64,000 nucleotides of DNA from JAKAAZ01 sp963817855 (GTDB taxonomy: Bacteria > Acidobacteriota > Terriglobia > Terriglobales > Acidobacteriaceae). Each line of letters starts with the position of its first letter. Position 1 is the stretch's first letter. Where the stretch lies: contig CAWFQA010000003.1 of NCBI GenBank assembly GCA_963817855.1, positions 372,001-436,000 of the forward strand, given 5' to 3'. The translations under genes were made by a program, and so were the position numbers. Positions 47,288-57,360 of this stretch are shown one piece after another. A model generated the notes under the pieces. The model worked only from the letters and a program-made list of their open reading frames with translations, was not told the DNA's origin and did not search any database.

Positions 47288-49237
47288 ATGGCAATTAAAC
47301 CGGCATGGATTGAAGGGGGCACACGCGGCGGAAGAAAGTCAGAATCTGCCGCAGGACGCGTGTCTCCAGACGCACCGCAGAATAAGAAAAAACCGGAGCT
47401 GCGCAAGGTCCTGCCGGAAATCTGGGCCCTGGTGCGCCCGCGCCGCTGGCTGCTTGCCTTCGGCCTGCTGCTGATGGTCATCAGCCGGGTCGCCAGCTTT
47501 GTGTTGCCGCTTTCCGGCAAGAAACTGATCGACAATGTCATGAATCAGCATCAGCTTGGCCTTCTGCCCTGGATCGTCGGCGCGGTGCTGCTGGCGACTA
47601 CCATCCAGGGCGCATCATCGTACTGGTTAACACAGCTTCTCTCTATCGCCGCGCAACGCCTCATCGCCGATCTTCGCGTCCAGGTGCAGCAGCACATCGG
47701 GCGCTTGCCCGTCGCATTTTACGACGCCAATCGCACCGGCACACTGGTCGCGCGCATCATGAGCGACGTCGAAGGTATTCGCAACCTGATCGGCACCGGC
47801 ATGGTGAATTTTGTCGGTGGCTTCCTCGCCGCTGCCATTGCCTTCGCCCTGCTGCTGCGCATCAGCGTGGAGATGACATTGCTCGCCGTCGTCGTGCTTG
47901 TGGTCTTTTCTCTGATCCTGATGACCGCGTTCAAAACCATCCGCCCCATCTTTCGCGAGCGCGCCCGCATCAACGCCGACGTCACCGGCAGGCTGACAGA
48001 ATCGCTGGGCGGCGTCCGCGTGGTGAAGGGATATCATGCCGAGGAGCGCGAAGCGCAGGTGTTCGCCGGAGGCGTTCAGCGCCTGCTGGAAAACGTCATC
48101 CGCACCTTGACCGCTCAATCCGTTATGAGCCTGGCGTCTACAGTTATCTTGGGCGTCGTCGGCTCGCTGGTCATGTACATGGGCGGGCGGCTTGTGGTTT
48201 CGCACACGCTTACGGTCGGTGGCTACGTCACATACACCATGGTGCTGGCCTATTTAATCGCGCCGGTGATTCAAATTGTCGCCGTGGGAACGCAGTTGAC
48301 GGAGGCCGTCGCCGGACTCGATCGCACCAGCGAAATTCTCGCCGAATCGAGAGAAGACAATGACCCGCAGCGTAACGTGCCGCTCGGTCCCGTTCACGGC
48401 GAAGTTGAATTTCGCGACGTCGTTTTTGCCTACGAGCCATCGAAGCCCGTCCTGCATGGCATCTCGCTCGAAGCCGCGCCCGGCACCGTCACCGCACTCG
48501 TTGGCCCCTCTGGTTCCGGCAAATCCACCATCATCAGTTTGCTCTGCGCATTCCACAAACCAGACTCCGGCCAGGTGTTGGTCGATGGCGTCGATCTCGC
48601 CACGGTTCGCTTAAGCGATTACCGCACCCAGCTCGGCGTGGTGCTGCAGGAATCCTTTCTCTTCGACGGCAGCATTCGCGAAAACGTGCAGTTCTCCCGA
48701 CCCATGGCAACCGACGCCGAAGTACTGGAAGCCTGCCGCATTGCTCGTGTCGATGAGTTTGCCGAGCGCTTCCCAGAAGGCTACGAAACCGTTGTCGGCG
48801 AGCGCGGCGTCAAGCTTTCCGGCGGCCAGCGTCAGCGCATTTCCATTGCCCGCGCCATTCTCGCCAACCCCCGCATCCTGATTCTCGACGAGGCCACATC
48901 CAGCCTCGACTCAGAAAGCGAAGCGATGATTCAGGAAGGCCTCTCCTACCTGATGCGGGGCCGCACCACATTCGTCATCGCGCACCGGTTGTCGACGATT
49001 CGTCGTGCCGATCAGATTCTCGTTGTCGAAGAAGGAAGAATTATCGAGCGCGGCACGCACGACGAACTCTACGCCGCCCACGGTCGCTATTGGGATCTCT
49101 ATACCCGCCAGCACGGCTTGCAAGCGAACCTTTTCCTCGCGCCCGGAGAAGGCGACAGCGTCCCTGAGGATGAGAACAAGAAAGAAGCGAAGAATGGCGA
49201 CCTAAGTTTTAGCCAGGCTCTTCGCGAAGTACGCTGA
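47288..49237 (+). CDS. ABC exporter, fused permease-ATPase (MsbA-like)
   Basis: 649 residues. The membrane half has six helices, starting with WLLAFGLLLMVISRVASFVL. The ATPase half has Walker A LVGPSGSGKSTI (near residues 405-413), the signature LSGGQRQRIS (near 510), Walker B ILILDEATSS (near 532) and the switch histidine in IAHRLSTIRR. The type-I exporter fold works as a homodimer; members move lipids, drugs or peptides out of the cytoplasm. Substrate is not predictable from sequence. An Arg/Lys-rich N-terminal extension of about 35 residues (GGTRGGRKSESAAGR) precedes the first helix. It is the last gene of the plus-strand run and is followed by a large inverted repeat. Confidence 0.92.
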   Translation: MAIKPAWIEGGTRGGRKSESAAGRVSPDAPQNKKKPELRKVLPEIWALVRPRRWLLAFGLLLMVISRVASFVLPLSGKKLIDNVMNQHQLGLLPWIVGAVLLATTIQGASSYWLTQLLSIAAQRLIADLRVQVQQHIGRLPVAFYDANRTGTLVARIMSDVEGIRNLIGTGMVNFVGGFLAAAIAFALLLRISVEMTLLAVVVLVVFSLILMTAFKTIRPIFRERARINADVTGRLTESLGGVRVVKGYHAEEREAQVFAGGVQRLLENVIRTLTAQSVMSLASTVILGVVGSLVMYMGGRLVVSHTLTVGGYVTYTMVLAYLIAPVIQIVAVGTQLTEAVAGLDRTSEILAESREDNDPQRNVPLGPVHGEVEFRDVVFAYEPSKPVLHGISLEAAPGTVTALVGPSGSGKSTIISLLCAFHKPDSGQVLVDGVDLATVRLSDYRTQLGVVLQESFLFDGSIRENVQFSRPMATDAEVLEACRIARVDEFAERFPEGYETVVGERGVKLSGGQRQRISIARAILANPRILILDEATSSLDSESEAMIQEGLSYLMRGRTTFVIAHRLSTIRRADQILVVEEGRIIERGTHDELYAAHGRYWDLYTRQHGLQANLFLAPGEGDSVPEDENKKEAKNGDLSFSQALREVR

Positions 49238-49273
49238 AGCTGGGATGTTTACTCTAGCGGGATCGCAAACGAA

Positions 49274-49371
49274 GTCATTCTGAGCGCAGCGAAGAATCCA
49301 GAGAATATTCGCCTATCATTTGCAGCGATCGCACTCTGGATTCTCCATTCGCTTCGCTCGCTCAGAATGAC
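49274..49371. repeat. GTCATTCTGAGCG inverted repeat between convergent genes
   Basis: GTCATTCTGAGCG (49274-49286) is exactly inverted as CGCTCAGAATGAC (49359-49371), and AGAATCCAGAG inside is inverted as CTCTGGATTCT. The whole can fold as a long hairpin. It sits between the ends of the ABC exporter and the convergent oligopeptidase gene and could terminate both. Related single arms recur at 54973 and 55101. Confidence 0.8.
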
Positions 49372-49400
49372 GGACCCTCTATATCTTCAGGAGAAAGGCT

Positions 49401-51540
49401 CTATCCTTCCATCTGCACCACGCCAAGCTGCCACAGTAGGAAAGCATAGTCGAAAGCAATTTCCTTCAGATAGTCGTACCGCCCCGACGCGCCGCCATGA
49501 CCCGCCTGCATGTTGGTGTGCAGCAGCAACAGATTGTCATCCGTCTTCACGCTGCGCAGCTTAGCCACATACTTCGCCGGCTCCCAATACATCACCTGGC
49601 TGTCGTGCAGCGACGTCCTTACCAGCATGGTCGGATACGCCTTGGCGGCCACATTGTCATACGGCGAATACGCCCGCATATATTCAAACGCCGCGGCTTC
49701 GTTAGGATTCCCCCACTCCTCATATTCCGCCACGGTCAGCGGCAGAGACGCATCCAGCATCGTGTTCATCACGTCGACAAAAGGAACATGCGACAGCACA
49801 ACGTGAAACAGATCCGGCCGCATGTTCGCCACCGCACCCATCAGCAGGCCGCCGGCGCTGCCGCCTTCGATCGCCACGCGATCGTTCGCGCCGTAGCCGT
49901 TCGCCACCAGATATTCCGTCGCAGAAATAAAGTCTGTGAAGGTATTCAGCTTTTGCATCATGCGGCCGGCATCGTGCCAGGGCTTGCCCATTTCGCCGCC
50001 GCCGCGAATATGCGCATACGCCAACACCACGCCGCGATCCAGCAAACTCAGTCGATTTGAATTGAATCCGATCGGCAGCGAATACCCATACGATCCATAC
50101 GCGTACACATACAGAGGATTTTTCCCGCGCTCCACCCGATCCCTGCGGTACACCACTGAAATCGGCACACGCACTCCGTCCGCAGCGGTCGCAAAGATGC
50201 GCTCCGATGCGTACAGCGTTCGATCGAACCCGCCGGGAACTTCCAACTGCTTCAGCAGCGTGCTCGTCATCCGTCTCCAATTCGTATTGAAATACAGAAC
50301 TCGGCGTCACCAGCGACGTGTAGCCATAGCGATAGCTCATCACGTCGAATTCGCGATTCGTGCCCGGCGTCGCCGTATACGTCGGCTCAGGAAATGAAAT
50401 GTCGCGCGGAGTTTTTCCCCCTTGCTCCGCCAGGCTGCCTTCACCTGTCAAATTGTGAATGCGCAGGCGAGGCAATCCCTGGTATCGCTCGCACGCCACA
50501 AAAAAATGCTGGAATAAATCGGCGTCTTCCAGCATCACATCGTCGCGATGCGGAACAATCTCCTGCCAATGCTCGCGTCCCGGCTGGTCGACCTTTGCTG
50601 TGACTAGTCGAAAATTCCGCCCCGTATCATTCACGCGGATAAAGAAAACTCCGTCGCGATGGTCCGCATAATACTCAATGTCATCGCGTCGCGGCTCGAT
50701 GCAACGCAGCGTTCCCATGGGATCGTTCGCCGCCAGATACCATTCCTCGCTGGTGGTGTGACTGGCTGCCTCCACAAATAAATATTTCCCGTCGCGTGTG
50801 CGTCCAACGCCCACGTTGAAGCGCTCATCGGGGTCTTCCCAGGCAACCTCGCCGGTCGAGAACGCTTGCGTCGCCACATCCAGTTCCCGTCGAACAATCT
50901 GGTACGGCCGCTTCGTCTCCTCGTCCTCCACACTGTAGAGCAGCGTGCGATCGTCCGCCGCCCAGGTCACCGAGCCGACCCGCTCCGCCAACGAATGCAG
51001 CGTTTTTCCCGTCAACAGATTCTTCACATGCAGCGTGTACTGGCGAAAGCCGGTATTGTCGGTCGTGTATGCCAGCAGATTTCCATCGTCGCTCACCACC
51101 GACGCGCCCACCGACATAAAAGCCTCGCCCTCGGCCAGCTGATTCACATCCAGCATCACTTCTTCGTCCGCAAAACCTTCCACCGGAGGAACCGATCGCG
51201 GCTTTGAATCCTTCTCTGCGGGAACACGGCAATAGATGGGATATTGTTTGCCCTCCACGGTTCGCGCGTAATAATCGAACCGCCCCTCGCGATACGGTAC
51301 GGAGACATCGGTCTGCTGAATGTGGCTTAGCATCTCTGCATACAGCGTGTCGATCAGGGGCTGCAATGGCTCCATCACCGCTGCGGTGTAGGCATTCTCC
51401 GCTGTTAAATAGGCCAGCGTTTCCGGGCTGTTTTTCTCGCGCAGCCACGCGTAATCATCCTGCAGCACTTCGCCGTGGAGTGCGAGACTGTGAGGATCCT
51501 TGCGGGCAACAGGGGGTTTTAATTTCGTCATCGGTCGCAT
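49401..51540 (-). CDS. ptrB: Oligopeptidase B (S9 family), one frameshift
   Basis: About 712 residues after repairing a one-base gain near 50268 (SVFQYELET then MTSTLLKQLEVP). The N-terminal half is the seven-bladed propeller (DDYAWLREKNSPETLAYLTA is the family opening). The hydrolase half carries the triad: Ser in AIEGGSAGGLLMGA, Asp in TSLHDSQVMYWEP and His in MQAGHGGASGRYD; YAYGSYGYS is also conserved. The enzyme cuts short peptides after Arg or Lys in the cytoplasm. ATG 51540 is preceded by GGAG; ATG 51531 is the alternative. The esterase gene is divergent from it across 75 bases. The two halves together are complete, so an error in sequence is likely. Confidence 0.9.
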
Positions 51541-51615
51541 GCATCTCCACTATAGAGGAGCCGACGGCCTACACTGAAGGCGTCGCGCGATCGCGCCACA
51601 AGACGAAGAAATCAA

Positions 51616-52822
51616 ATGAAAACTGCTCCGCCCAAAAGGAATTCGACATTGCGACGTTTTCTGAGCCTCACACTCCAGATTGTTTTGCTGACGTTCGCAG
51701 GCTCGGCGCTGGCGCAATCCGTTTCGCCCGCACCGTCCAACCCGCAGTCAACGCAGACAACCGCGAGGCCCGCGCCACCAACCCGCGACCCGCATTCCCG
51801 CGGATTTGTCGCTGCCACAGAACTCCCCGACGGCGCTGTTCCTGCCGCGAATGTCGATGGAAACTTCATCCTCGGCCCGACGCACACCCCTGCGCCGCAG
51901 ATGATGATCCACGCCGGGGTACCGCAGGGAACAGATCATTCAGTTCACGATGAATTCGGCCGACAGCAAGATCTATCCCGGCATCGCGCGCGAGCCTGGC
52001 ACCTTCGGCACGCCCGATCCCACCAATCCGGCCAGGCTGATCGTCACCACCAGCCATCCCGCGCCGTATACGCGCCGCGTCGCCGTCTACGTTCCGACAG
52101 CAGTACGTTCCCGGCACCGTCGCGCCCTTCATCGTCGGCGCGGACGGCCCCGACAGCGCGCTGTTCACCGCGCTCGACAACCTGATCGCCGAACACAAGG
52201 TGCCGGTGATGATTGCCATCTCCATCGGCAATGGCGGCGGCGACGCCCAGGGCAGCGAGCGCGGCCTGGAATACGACACCATGTCCGGCCAATATGCCGA
52301 GTTCGTCGAGACAGGAAGTGCTGCCGCTGGTGGAAGCGAAAGCGCATGTGAAGCTGACCAAAGATCCCGACGGCCGCGCCACCATGGGCGGCAGTTCCGG
52401 CGGTTCCTGCGCGTTGATCATGGCCTGGTATCACCCGGAGCTCTACCACCGCGTCCTCACCTACTCCGGCACCTACGTGAACCAGCAGTGGCCGTACAAT
52501 CCGCGAAACTCCGCACGGCGCGTGGGAGTTTCACGAGCATCTCATCCCCAGCAGCCCAGCCAAGCCGCTGCGCATCTGGATGGAAGTCGGCGATCGCGAT
52601 CTCTTCAATCCGAACATCATGCGCGACAACATGCACGACTGGGTCGTCGCCAACGAGCACATGGCCAAGGTGCTCGCCGCGAAGGGCTATCACTATCAGT
52701 TCGTCTTCGCCCGCAACGCCGGGCATGTCGATCACGCCGTGAAGCAGCAAACGCTGCCGGAGGCGCTGGAATACATCTGGCAGGGCTATCCCATCGCGCC
52801 ACAAAATAAGCATCGCAACTGA
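51616..52822 (+). pseudogene. Secreted esterase (PF00756-like), four frameshifts
   Basis: Reconstructed as about 400 residues. Signal peptide LTLQIVLLTFAGSALAQ. The parts join as QGTIIQFTMNSADSKIYPGI, RVAVYVPQQYVPGT, APFIVGADGPDSALFTALDN, VETEVLPLVEAKAHVKL and HGAWEFHEHLIPSSPAKPLR when one inserted base is removed near 51944, 52102, 52314 and 52520. The alpha/beta hydrolase triad is visible: Ser in MGGSSGGSCALIMAW, Asp in MEVGDRDLFNP and His in ARNAGHVDHAV. The family (esterase D / feruloyl esterase-like) cleaves ester bonds outside the cytoplasm, for example on plant cell-wall material. All four breaks are one-base gains, which argues for sequencing error. The gene is divergent from oligopeptidase B. 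Confidence 0.83.
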
Positions 52823-53018
52823 ACCGGCTTTGGTGACCGCTTCCTGCACGAACCGCCACTTCCAATCGGCAGATCTTTTGTGGCGCGATGGAAACGATTG
52901 CGCCCCAATCTCTTGGATCGCTCCCGCAACTGATTCCTTTCTGGAGGGTCGAGCCATCCAAGCAGAGAGACCGCCTACACTAGAGGGTTGGGCAACCCAC
53001 GTACTTTGGGAGTGATCT

Positions 53019-54944
53019 GTGACAGGAAACAATTGCCAGCCTTGGACTGCGCGCTTTGCTTTGCCTTTCGGAATATGGATTCTCGCGGGATTGGCTTATG
53101 CGCCTGCGTTTGCCCAGGCCCCAGCCCAGCCAGCCCCGCTTTCACCGGAGGCCTCGCAACTGGTGCAGCAGGCGCAGACCGTTTCCGTTCCCATCCACGC
53201 CTTCAGTCTGACAAATGCCGCCCCTGTCAAGGATTTGCAGCCGACTGACCTCACGCTGGACGTCGATAGCAAGCCCGCCAGCTTTCAACTTTCTCGCCCG
53301 TGGAGCAAGACCATCAATCCCAAAACCGGTCAGGCCGACGACCGGCCGAATATGCTGATCATCCTTCCTGCCGGTGGCCCGCTCGACCGCAACGGCATCG
53401 TCAATGAAACCATCGCCGCCCTGAAGACGGCGCCCGTCTCCGGCTGGAATATTTCCATTCTGGATGACAGCGGCAATCAGTCCTCGTATACCCGCCAGCT
53501 TCCGCTGGTCATTTCTGAGTTGGAAAAGATCGGCGCCGAAAACCCGCAGTCGATCAGCCTCGCCGATTGGCGCCACACAGCCGCCGTCGCCATTGCCGGC
53601 ATGCGCGATCTGCCCGGCCGCCGCGTCGTTCTCTCGCTCGGCAACCTCTTTCATGAGGTTGTCAATCAGGGGTATGGCCAAGCCTATCAAGCCTTTGAAG
53701 TTGTCGACGTTACTAGTGCCGCTCGCGCCGCCGGCGTCATTCTTTACTCCACCGAAGCTTCCAGGGAGATCGATTCGCTGCGCAGGTTTCCTCCACCTTA
53801 CTCGCTGGTTGGCACCGGCCCGTGGATGCTTGTCTCCGACAACAATTTCCTGGATGGCTGGATTTGCGGGTCCGTCACCGACACGCTGCAGCAGATTCGC
53901 AATGACGGTATGGCCGCCTATGATCTGGAGCTTCACGTCACGCCAAAGCAAATGAACGGCATGCCTCACATCGTGTCTGTCACACCGAACCGAAAGCAGA
54001 TCATTGTGAACGCGCCCACCTTCTACATGGCCCCCAGCCTGACACAATTGCAGGAACTCTCCCGCGTGTCGGCCCCGTTGCGCGAGGCACTCAAGAATCC
54101 ACCGTCCAACCCGGATGCGCCGCTTCAGCTCGGCACCCAAATGGAATACTTTCCGCACCCGGACGGCAAAACCGGAACCCAGCTCGTCAGCATGGGACTG
54201 TTGTGGACGGGCACCACTCCGCCTCCTTCTCCGATTGAAATGGTGGAGCAATTCCAGCAAAGCACCACAGGATTCAAGCTGGCCACAACGACAAGCCAAA
54301 TGGATTGGTATGCGCGCGAACCCATCTGGAACACAGATATCGATGTCGGTCCTGGGGATTACCGTCTGAATGTCGCAGCCGCCGATCCAACCGGTAAATT
54401 CACCGCCGGGCAGTCCAAGGATTTCAGCGTCGCTCCCACCGACTCAGACGAAGAAGTTCGCATCAGTTCGCTGGTCATCGGCCGGTCGTGCGTATTTACG
54501 CCACCGCCGCTGCAAGGTCAGGATCAGCCGGCCCAGTCCCATTCCATCAACTATCTGCAGGCTGGCAACTGCACCATCCAGCTGGAACCAAGCCATTCCT
54601 ATTCGCCACAAGATGTGGTCTGGACACTGGTTCGCATCACGCCAGTCGGCAAGCTGGCGAATCGGCCAGCGAAAGATTGGAAGGGCGAGTTCGACCTGGT
54701 CGACACGAAGGGTTCACGACTCGCGAAAGAGCCGCTTCAATGGCTCGAAGGGGAAGATGGCAGTTTCGTCGGCACCTCGGCCTTTCAGCTGGGCGATCCT
54801 AAGCTGAAGCTGGAGGATGGAGAATATGCAATCGTGCTGACGCTGAAAGGTCCCGGCATTGAACAGGATTACTCCGAGGACGCACCCTTCCTGGTATTCG
54901 GGGCCGCCAGTCCGGGCTCCGCGGAGTCCCATGGCCACCGCTAA
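53019..54944 (+). CDS. VWFA-like secreted protein of Acidobacteria
   Basis: 641 residues from a GTG at 53019. A signal peptide (FGIWILAGLAYAPAFAQ) precedes a proline-rich spacer and a strand-rich domain: VSVPIHAFSLTNAAPVKDLQ then LTLDVDSKPASFQL is the 'VRVTDxxGxxVxdLtxdDF' entry region of acidobacterial VWFA-related proteins. The alternating DRPNMLIILPAGGP, WNISILDDSGN and RRVVLSLGNLFHEV strands and helices fit a Rossmann-like VWA fold, but the metal-binding DxSxS loop is absent. The C-terminal third is beta-sandwich. Likely a cell-surface protein-interaction module; function is unknown. No operon partner; GTCATTCTGA repeats follow. Confidence 0.72.
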   Translation: MTGNNCQPWTARFALPFGIWILAGLAYAPAFAQAPAQPAPLSPEASQLVQQAQTVSVPIHAFSLTNAAPVKDLQPTDLTLDVDSKPASFQLSRPWSKTINPKTGQADDRPNMLIILPAGGPLDRNGIVNETIAALKTAPVSGWNISILDDSGNQSSYTRQLPLVISELEKIGAENPQSISLADWRHTAAVAIAGMRDLPGRRVVLSLGNLFHEVVNQGYGQAYQAFEVVDVTSAARAAGVILYSTEASREIDSLRRFPPPYSLVGTGPWMLVSDNNFLDGWICGSVTDTLQQIRNDGMAAYDLELHVTPKQMNGMPHIVSVTPNRKQIIVNAPTFYMAPSLTQLQELSRVSAPLREALKNPPSNPDAPLQLGTQMEYFPHPDGKTGTQLVSMGLLWTGTTPPPSPIEMVEQFQQSTTGFKLATTTSQMDWYAREPIWNTDIDVGPGDYRLNVAAADPTGKFTAGQSKDFSVAPTDSDEEVRISSLVIGRSCVFTPPPLQGQDQPAQSHSINYLQAGNCTIQLEPSHSYSPQDVVWTLVRITPVGKLANRPAKDWKGEFDLVDTKGSRLAKEPLQWLEGEDGSFVGTSAFQLGDPKLKLEDGEYAIVLTLKGPGIEQDYSEDAPFLVFGAASPGSAESHGHR

Positions 54945-54972
54945 ATGCAATTCTTATCCAGAGAAGATGGCC

Positions 54973-55017
54973 GTCATTCTGAACGAAGGTCGCGCAGCGA
55001 TCAAAGTGAAGAATCTC
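54973..55017. repeat. GTCATTCTGA-type element, copy b
   Basis: GTCATTCTGAACGAAGGTCG followed by CGCAGCGATCAAAGTGAAGA resembles the left arm of the 49274 element with an added AAGGTCG-type block, and resembles the start of the longer elements at 57361 and 58219. It lies 29 bases after the VWFA-like stop. Confidence 0.7.
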
Positions 55018-55100
55018 GGCATTTTTCAGGAGAAACGTCGGACAACGGGTTGCGGAGGGTATGCGGTGATCGAGTGAAGGTGGGGTATCACAACCAGGAC

Positions 55101-55147
55101 TCATTCTGAGCGAGGTCACGCAGCGACCGTAGTGAAGAGTCCAGACA
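55101..55147. repeat. GTCATTCTGA-type element, copy c
   Basis: TCATTCTGAGCGAGGTCACG followed by CAGCGACCGTAGTGAAGAGT is a near match to copy b in the same orientation, 84 bases from it. The gap from 54945 to 55232 contains only these two copies. Confidence 0.7.
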
Positions 55148-55232
55148 ATCCTGGGAATAGATAGAGTTGCCATCACACTATCTATCGATCCTCAAATGAA
55201 AGGGTGTAAATGCCAGCAGCCGAAGCAATCGC

Positions 55233-55766
55233 CTAGGAAGCCTGCTCCCGCTCCAGACGCTGCTCTCGCAGCAAACTGCGCATGCGCAACCTGGCCGAAA
55301 AAACGGTGCGCTGAACTTCATGTTCCGACGTTTGCAGCAGCCCCGCGATCCGGGCATTGTCGTAGCCTTCCACATCGCGCAGCAGGAAACAAAGCCGTTC
55401 CCTCTCCGGCATCTGCCAAAGGGCCTCTTCCAGATCGGTCCGGCGCACATTTCTGTTCTCCAGGCCCTCCCCTTCCGAAGTCATCGCCGGCACCGGGTCG
55501 AAAGAAAAGCGGCGGTGGAGCTGCGACAGCAGCTCTTTGTCCAAGGCGGCGATGGTCGGCACCGTTTCTCGGTCGAAAGCTTCGATAAATGTCGACTGCA
55601 GAATGGCTTCCGCCTCCCGTTCGTCGCCCGTCATATAGTACGCAACAGAGAAAACGTGATGGCGATGGCTCTCAAACACATCGCGCTGCTCTGCCTGTGT
55701 GTTATAGCGGTGTGTAACCCTGACGATAATTGACTGTGAAATCGACGCGGGTCGCGGTAACATCAT
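55233..55766 (-). CDS. RNA polymerase ECF-type sigma factor
   Basis: 177 residues from ATG 55766 (several upstream in-frame ATGs exist, but the added sequence has no sigma features). Region 2 is recognisable as VFESHRHHVFSVAYYMTGDE then REAEAILQSTFIEAFDRE. Region 4 reads LEEALWQMPERERLCFLLRD then VEGYDNARIAGLLQTSEHEV and SARLRMRSLLREQ, a normal helix-turn-helix for -35 recognition. ECF sigma factors redirect RNA polymerase in envelope or stress responses. No anti-sigma gene is adjacent; the downstream stretch holds only short repeats. It is divergent from the HD-GYP regulator. Confidence 0.82.
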   Translation of the reverse strand: MMLPRPASISQSIIVRVTHRYNTQAEQRDVFESHRHHVFSVAYYMTGDEREAEAILQSTFIEAFDRETVPTIAALDKELLSQLHRRFSFDPVPAMTSEGEGLENRNVRRTDLEEALWQMPERERLCFLLRDVEGYDNARIAGLLQTSEHEVQRTVFSARLRMRSLLREQRLEREQAS

Positions 55767-56125
55767 TCCGGCGGAATGTCCCATGTTGGAGTCGGAAAAG
55801 AACGGCATGACTTGCCATTCGTACATGCACGCCGTGGGCCACTTCCTCGCTCCACCCTGCTCCCCCAAAGGTCTGTGCCCTTAGGTAATGATTTTCATTT
55901 TGATGGAGGACTTCTTACGCCTTTAAGATTAAAAGAGCAGCCGCGCGCGGCACAAATACATCGAAGCACAAGCTTTGGAGACAAGTGGCATACAAATACC
56001 ATCTATATGTACTTCTGTTCCACATGCGGGATCCGACGGCTTTGCCCGTCTAAAGTTTGTCTGGCATTTTTACAATAGGTGCTGAACACTTTACATGTTG
56101 TCCTATCTGAGGTCTTCGAGGCGGA
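55767..56125. other. Divergent promoter region, AT-rich
   Basis: The stretch 55885-56100 is distinctly AT-richer than the genes on either side and separates the minus-strand sigma factor from the plus-strand HD-GYP gene. No gene or repeat is recognised. It should contain both promoters; I could not single one out. Confidence 0.4.
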
Positions 56126-57325
56126 ATGACTGAGGAATCTTCAGCGATCGCGGTGGAAAGCTCAGCACGACCGTCCTCGGCGGTGGGCCAGATTCTTCTT
56201 ATTTCCGGGGACTCTGCCCAGACAGATGCCATCGCCAAAATCCTGCAACACCAGACACTTCCATTACTGTCCTGCTCCTCTCCGGAGCATGCCATTGAGT
56301 CCCTGGCTTCGGATACCACCAATAATCCGCGAATCAACCTGGTTTTGCTGGATGCCAGCCCAGGCGCGAACCATCTTTTCCCGTGGCTGCGACTGGTCAC
56401 CGAAAACCTGCTCGCCCCACTGGTGCTGCTGTGGAACTCCGATCGCGTCCAGATCCCGATCGTACTGATTACTGACTCTCTTCATGTGCCGCAAGCCGTG
56501 CAAGCCCTCCAGATGGGCGCGTATGACTATATCTTGAAACCTTTTTGTGGGGATGAATTAGTAGCCACAGTGCGCAGAACTTTGCAGTATCGCCGTTTGC
56601 AAACCCAGAACGACTTGTTCCGTCACCACCTGGAGCAGCTGATTAGCGCCCGCACCGAAATGCTGCAGCACAGTATGCGCCAGCTGGAAAACTCCTACGA
56701 CGTGACCCTGGAGGCGCTGGGCAACGCCCTCGACTTGAAAGACGCTGAAACTGAAGGCCATTCCAAGCGCGTGACCGCTTACACACTGGCCCTGGGTCGC
56801 GCCCTCGGCCTGCCGGAGCCGCAGTTGCGCGTCGTAGGACGAGGCGCCTTCCTGCACGACATCGGCAAAATGGCGATTCCCGATGCCATCCTGCGCAAGC
56901 CCGCCAAGCTGACCCCGGAAGAGCGGGCCGTCATGCGCACCCACAGCGAGCTAGGGTATCAGATGATCCGCAAAATTCCGTACCTGCAGGAAGCGGCCGA
57001 GATCGTCTACTCTCACCAGGAACACTTCGACGGTTCCGGCTACCCGCGCAGGCTCCATGGCGAAGAAATTCACATCGGCGCTCGCATCTTTGCCGTCGCC
57101 GACACCTTCGACGCCATCACCTCAAACCGTCCCTATCGCAAAGCCAACACCATGGAGGCGGCACGGAAGGAAATCCTTCGCTGCGCCGGCACCCAGTTCG
57201 ATCCATCCATTGTCGACGTCTTCGTGGCCACCCCGGACTCCATCTGGCTCGACCTTCGCGAAGGCATCATGCGCGACGGGTTTGCCTTCTCTCCCTTCGG
57301 CTACACCTTCGGCACCATTCCTTAG
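56126..57325 (+). CDS. Response regulator with HD-GYP c-di-GMP phosphodiesterase domain
   Basis: 399 residues; GAGGCGGA precedes the ATG. An N-terminal receiver domain has the phospho-accepting Asp76 in NLVLLDASPG, the Thr/Ser strand IVLITDS and Lys138 in YILKPF; about 25 residues are inserted between the Asp strand and the next (WLRLVTENLLAPLVLLWNSD). After a linking coiled helix the HD-GYP domain carries HSKRV (His212), HDIGK (His244-Asp245), His273, HQEHFDGSGYP (His297 onward) and DTFDAITSNRPYR. All metal-binding residues of HD-GYP enzymes are present, so it should hydrolyse cyclic di-GMP, lowering biofilm or attachment signalling. No kinase is adjacent. A repeat element begins 36 bases after the stop. 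Confidence 0.94.
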   Translation: MTEESSAIAVESSARPSSAVGQILLISGDSAQTDAIAKILQHQTLPLLSCSSPEHAIESLASDTTNNPRINLVLLDASPGANHLFPWLRLVTENLLAPLVLLWNSDRVQIPIVLITDSLHVPQAVQALQMGAYDYILKPFCGDELVATVRRTLQYRRLQTQNDLFRHHLEQLISARTEMLQHSMRQLENSYDVTLEALGNALDLKDAETEGHSKRVTAYTLALGRALGLPEPQLRVVGRGAFLHDIGKMAIPDAILRKPAKLTPEERAVMRTHSELGYQMIRKIPYLQEAAEIVYSHQEHFDGSGYPRRLHGEEIHIGARIFAVADTFDAITSNRPYRKANTMEAARKEILRCAGTQFDPSIVDVFVATPDSIWLDLREGIMRDGFAFSPFGYTFGTIP

Positions 57326-57360
57326 GTCCCAGCGCGGAATGACTGCAAGTTAAAAACAAA

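Noticed and set aside
45438..49237. A complete copper-gluconate system including gluconokinase and the ABC exporter
   Set aside because: They are close enough to be co-transcribed, but gluconokinase and an MsbA-like exporter have no established role in copper handling, so I restrict the proposed system to the first three genes.
51616..52822. Programmed ribosomal frameshifting as explanation for the esterase
   Set aside because: Four separate shifts in one gene, no slippery heptamers or stimulatory structures at the sites, and the same kind of break in unrelated genes.
53142..54299. 385-codon antisense open frame inside the VWFA-like gene
   Set aside because: No recognisable motif; explained by GC-rich third positions of the plus-strand gene, which has a signal peptide and a consistent fold.
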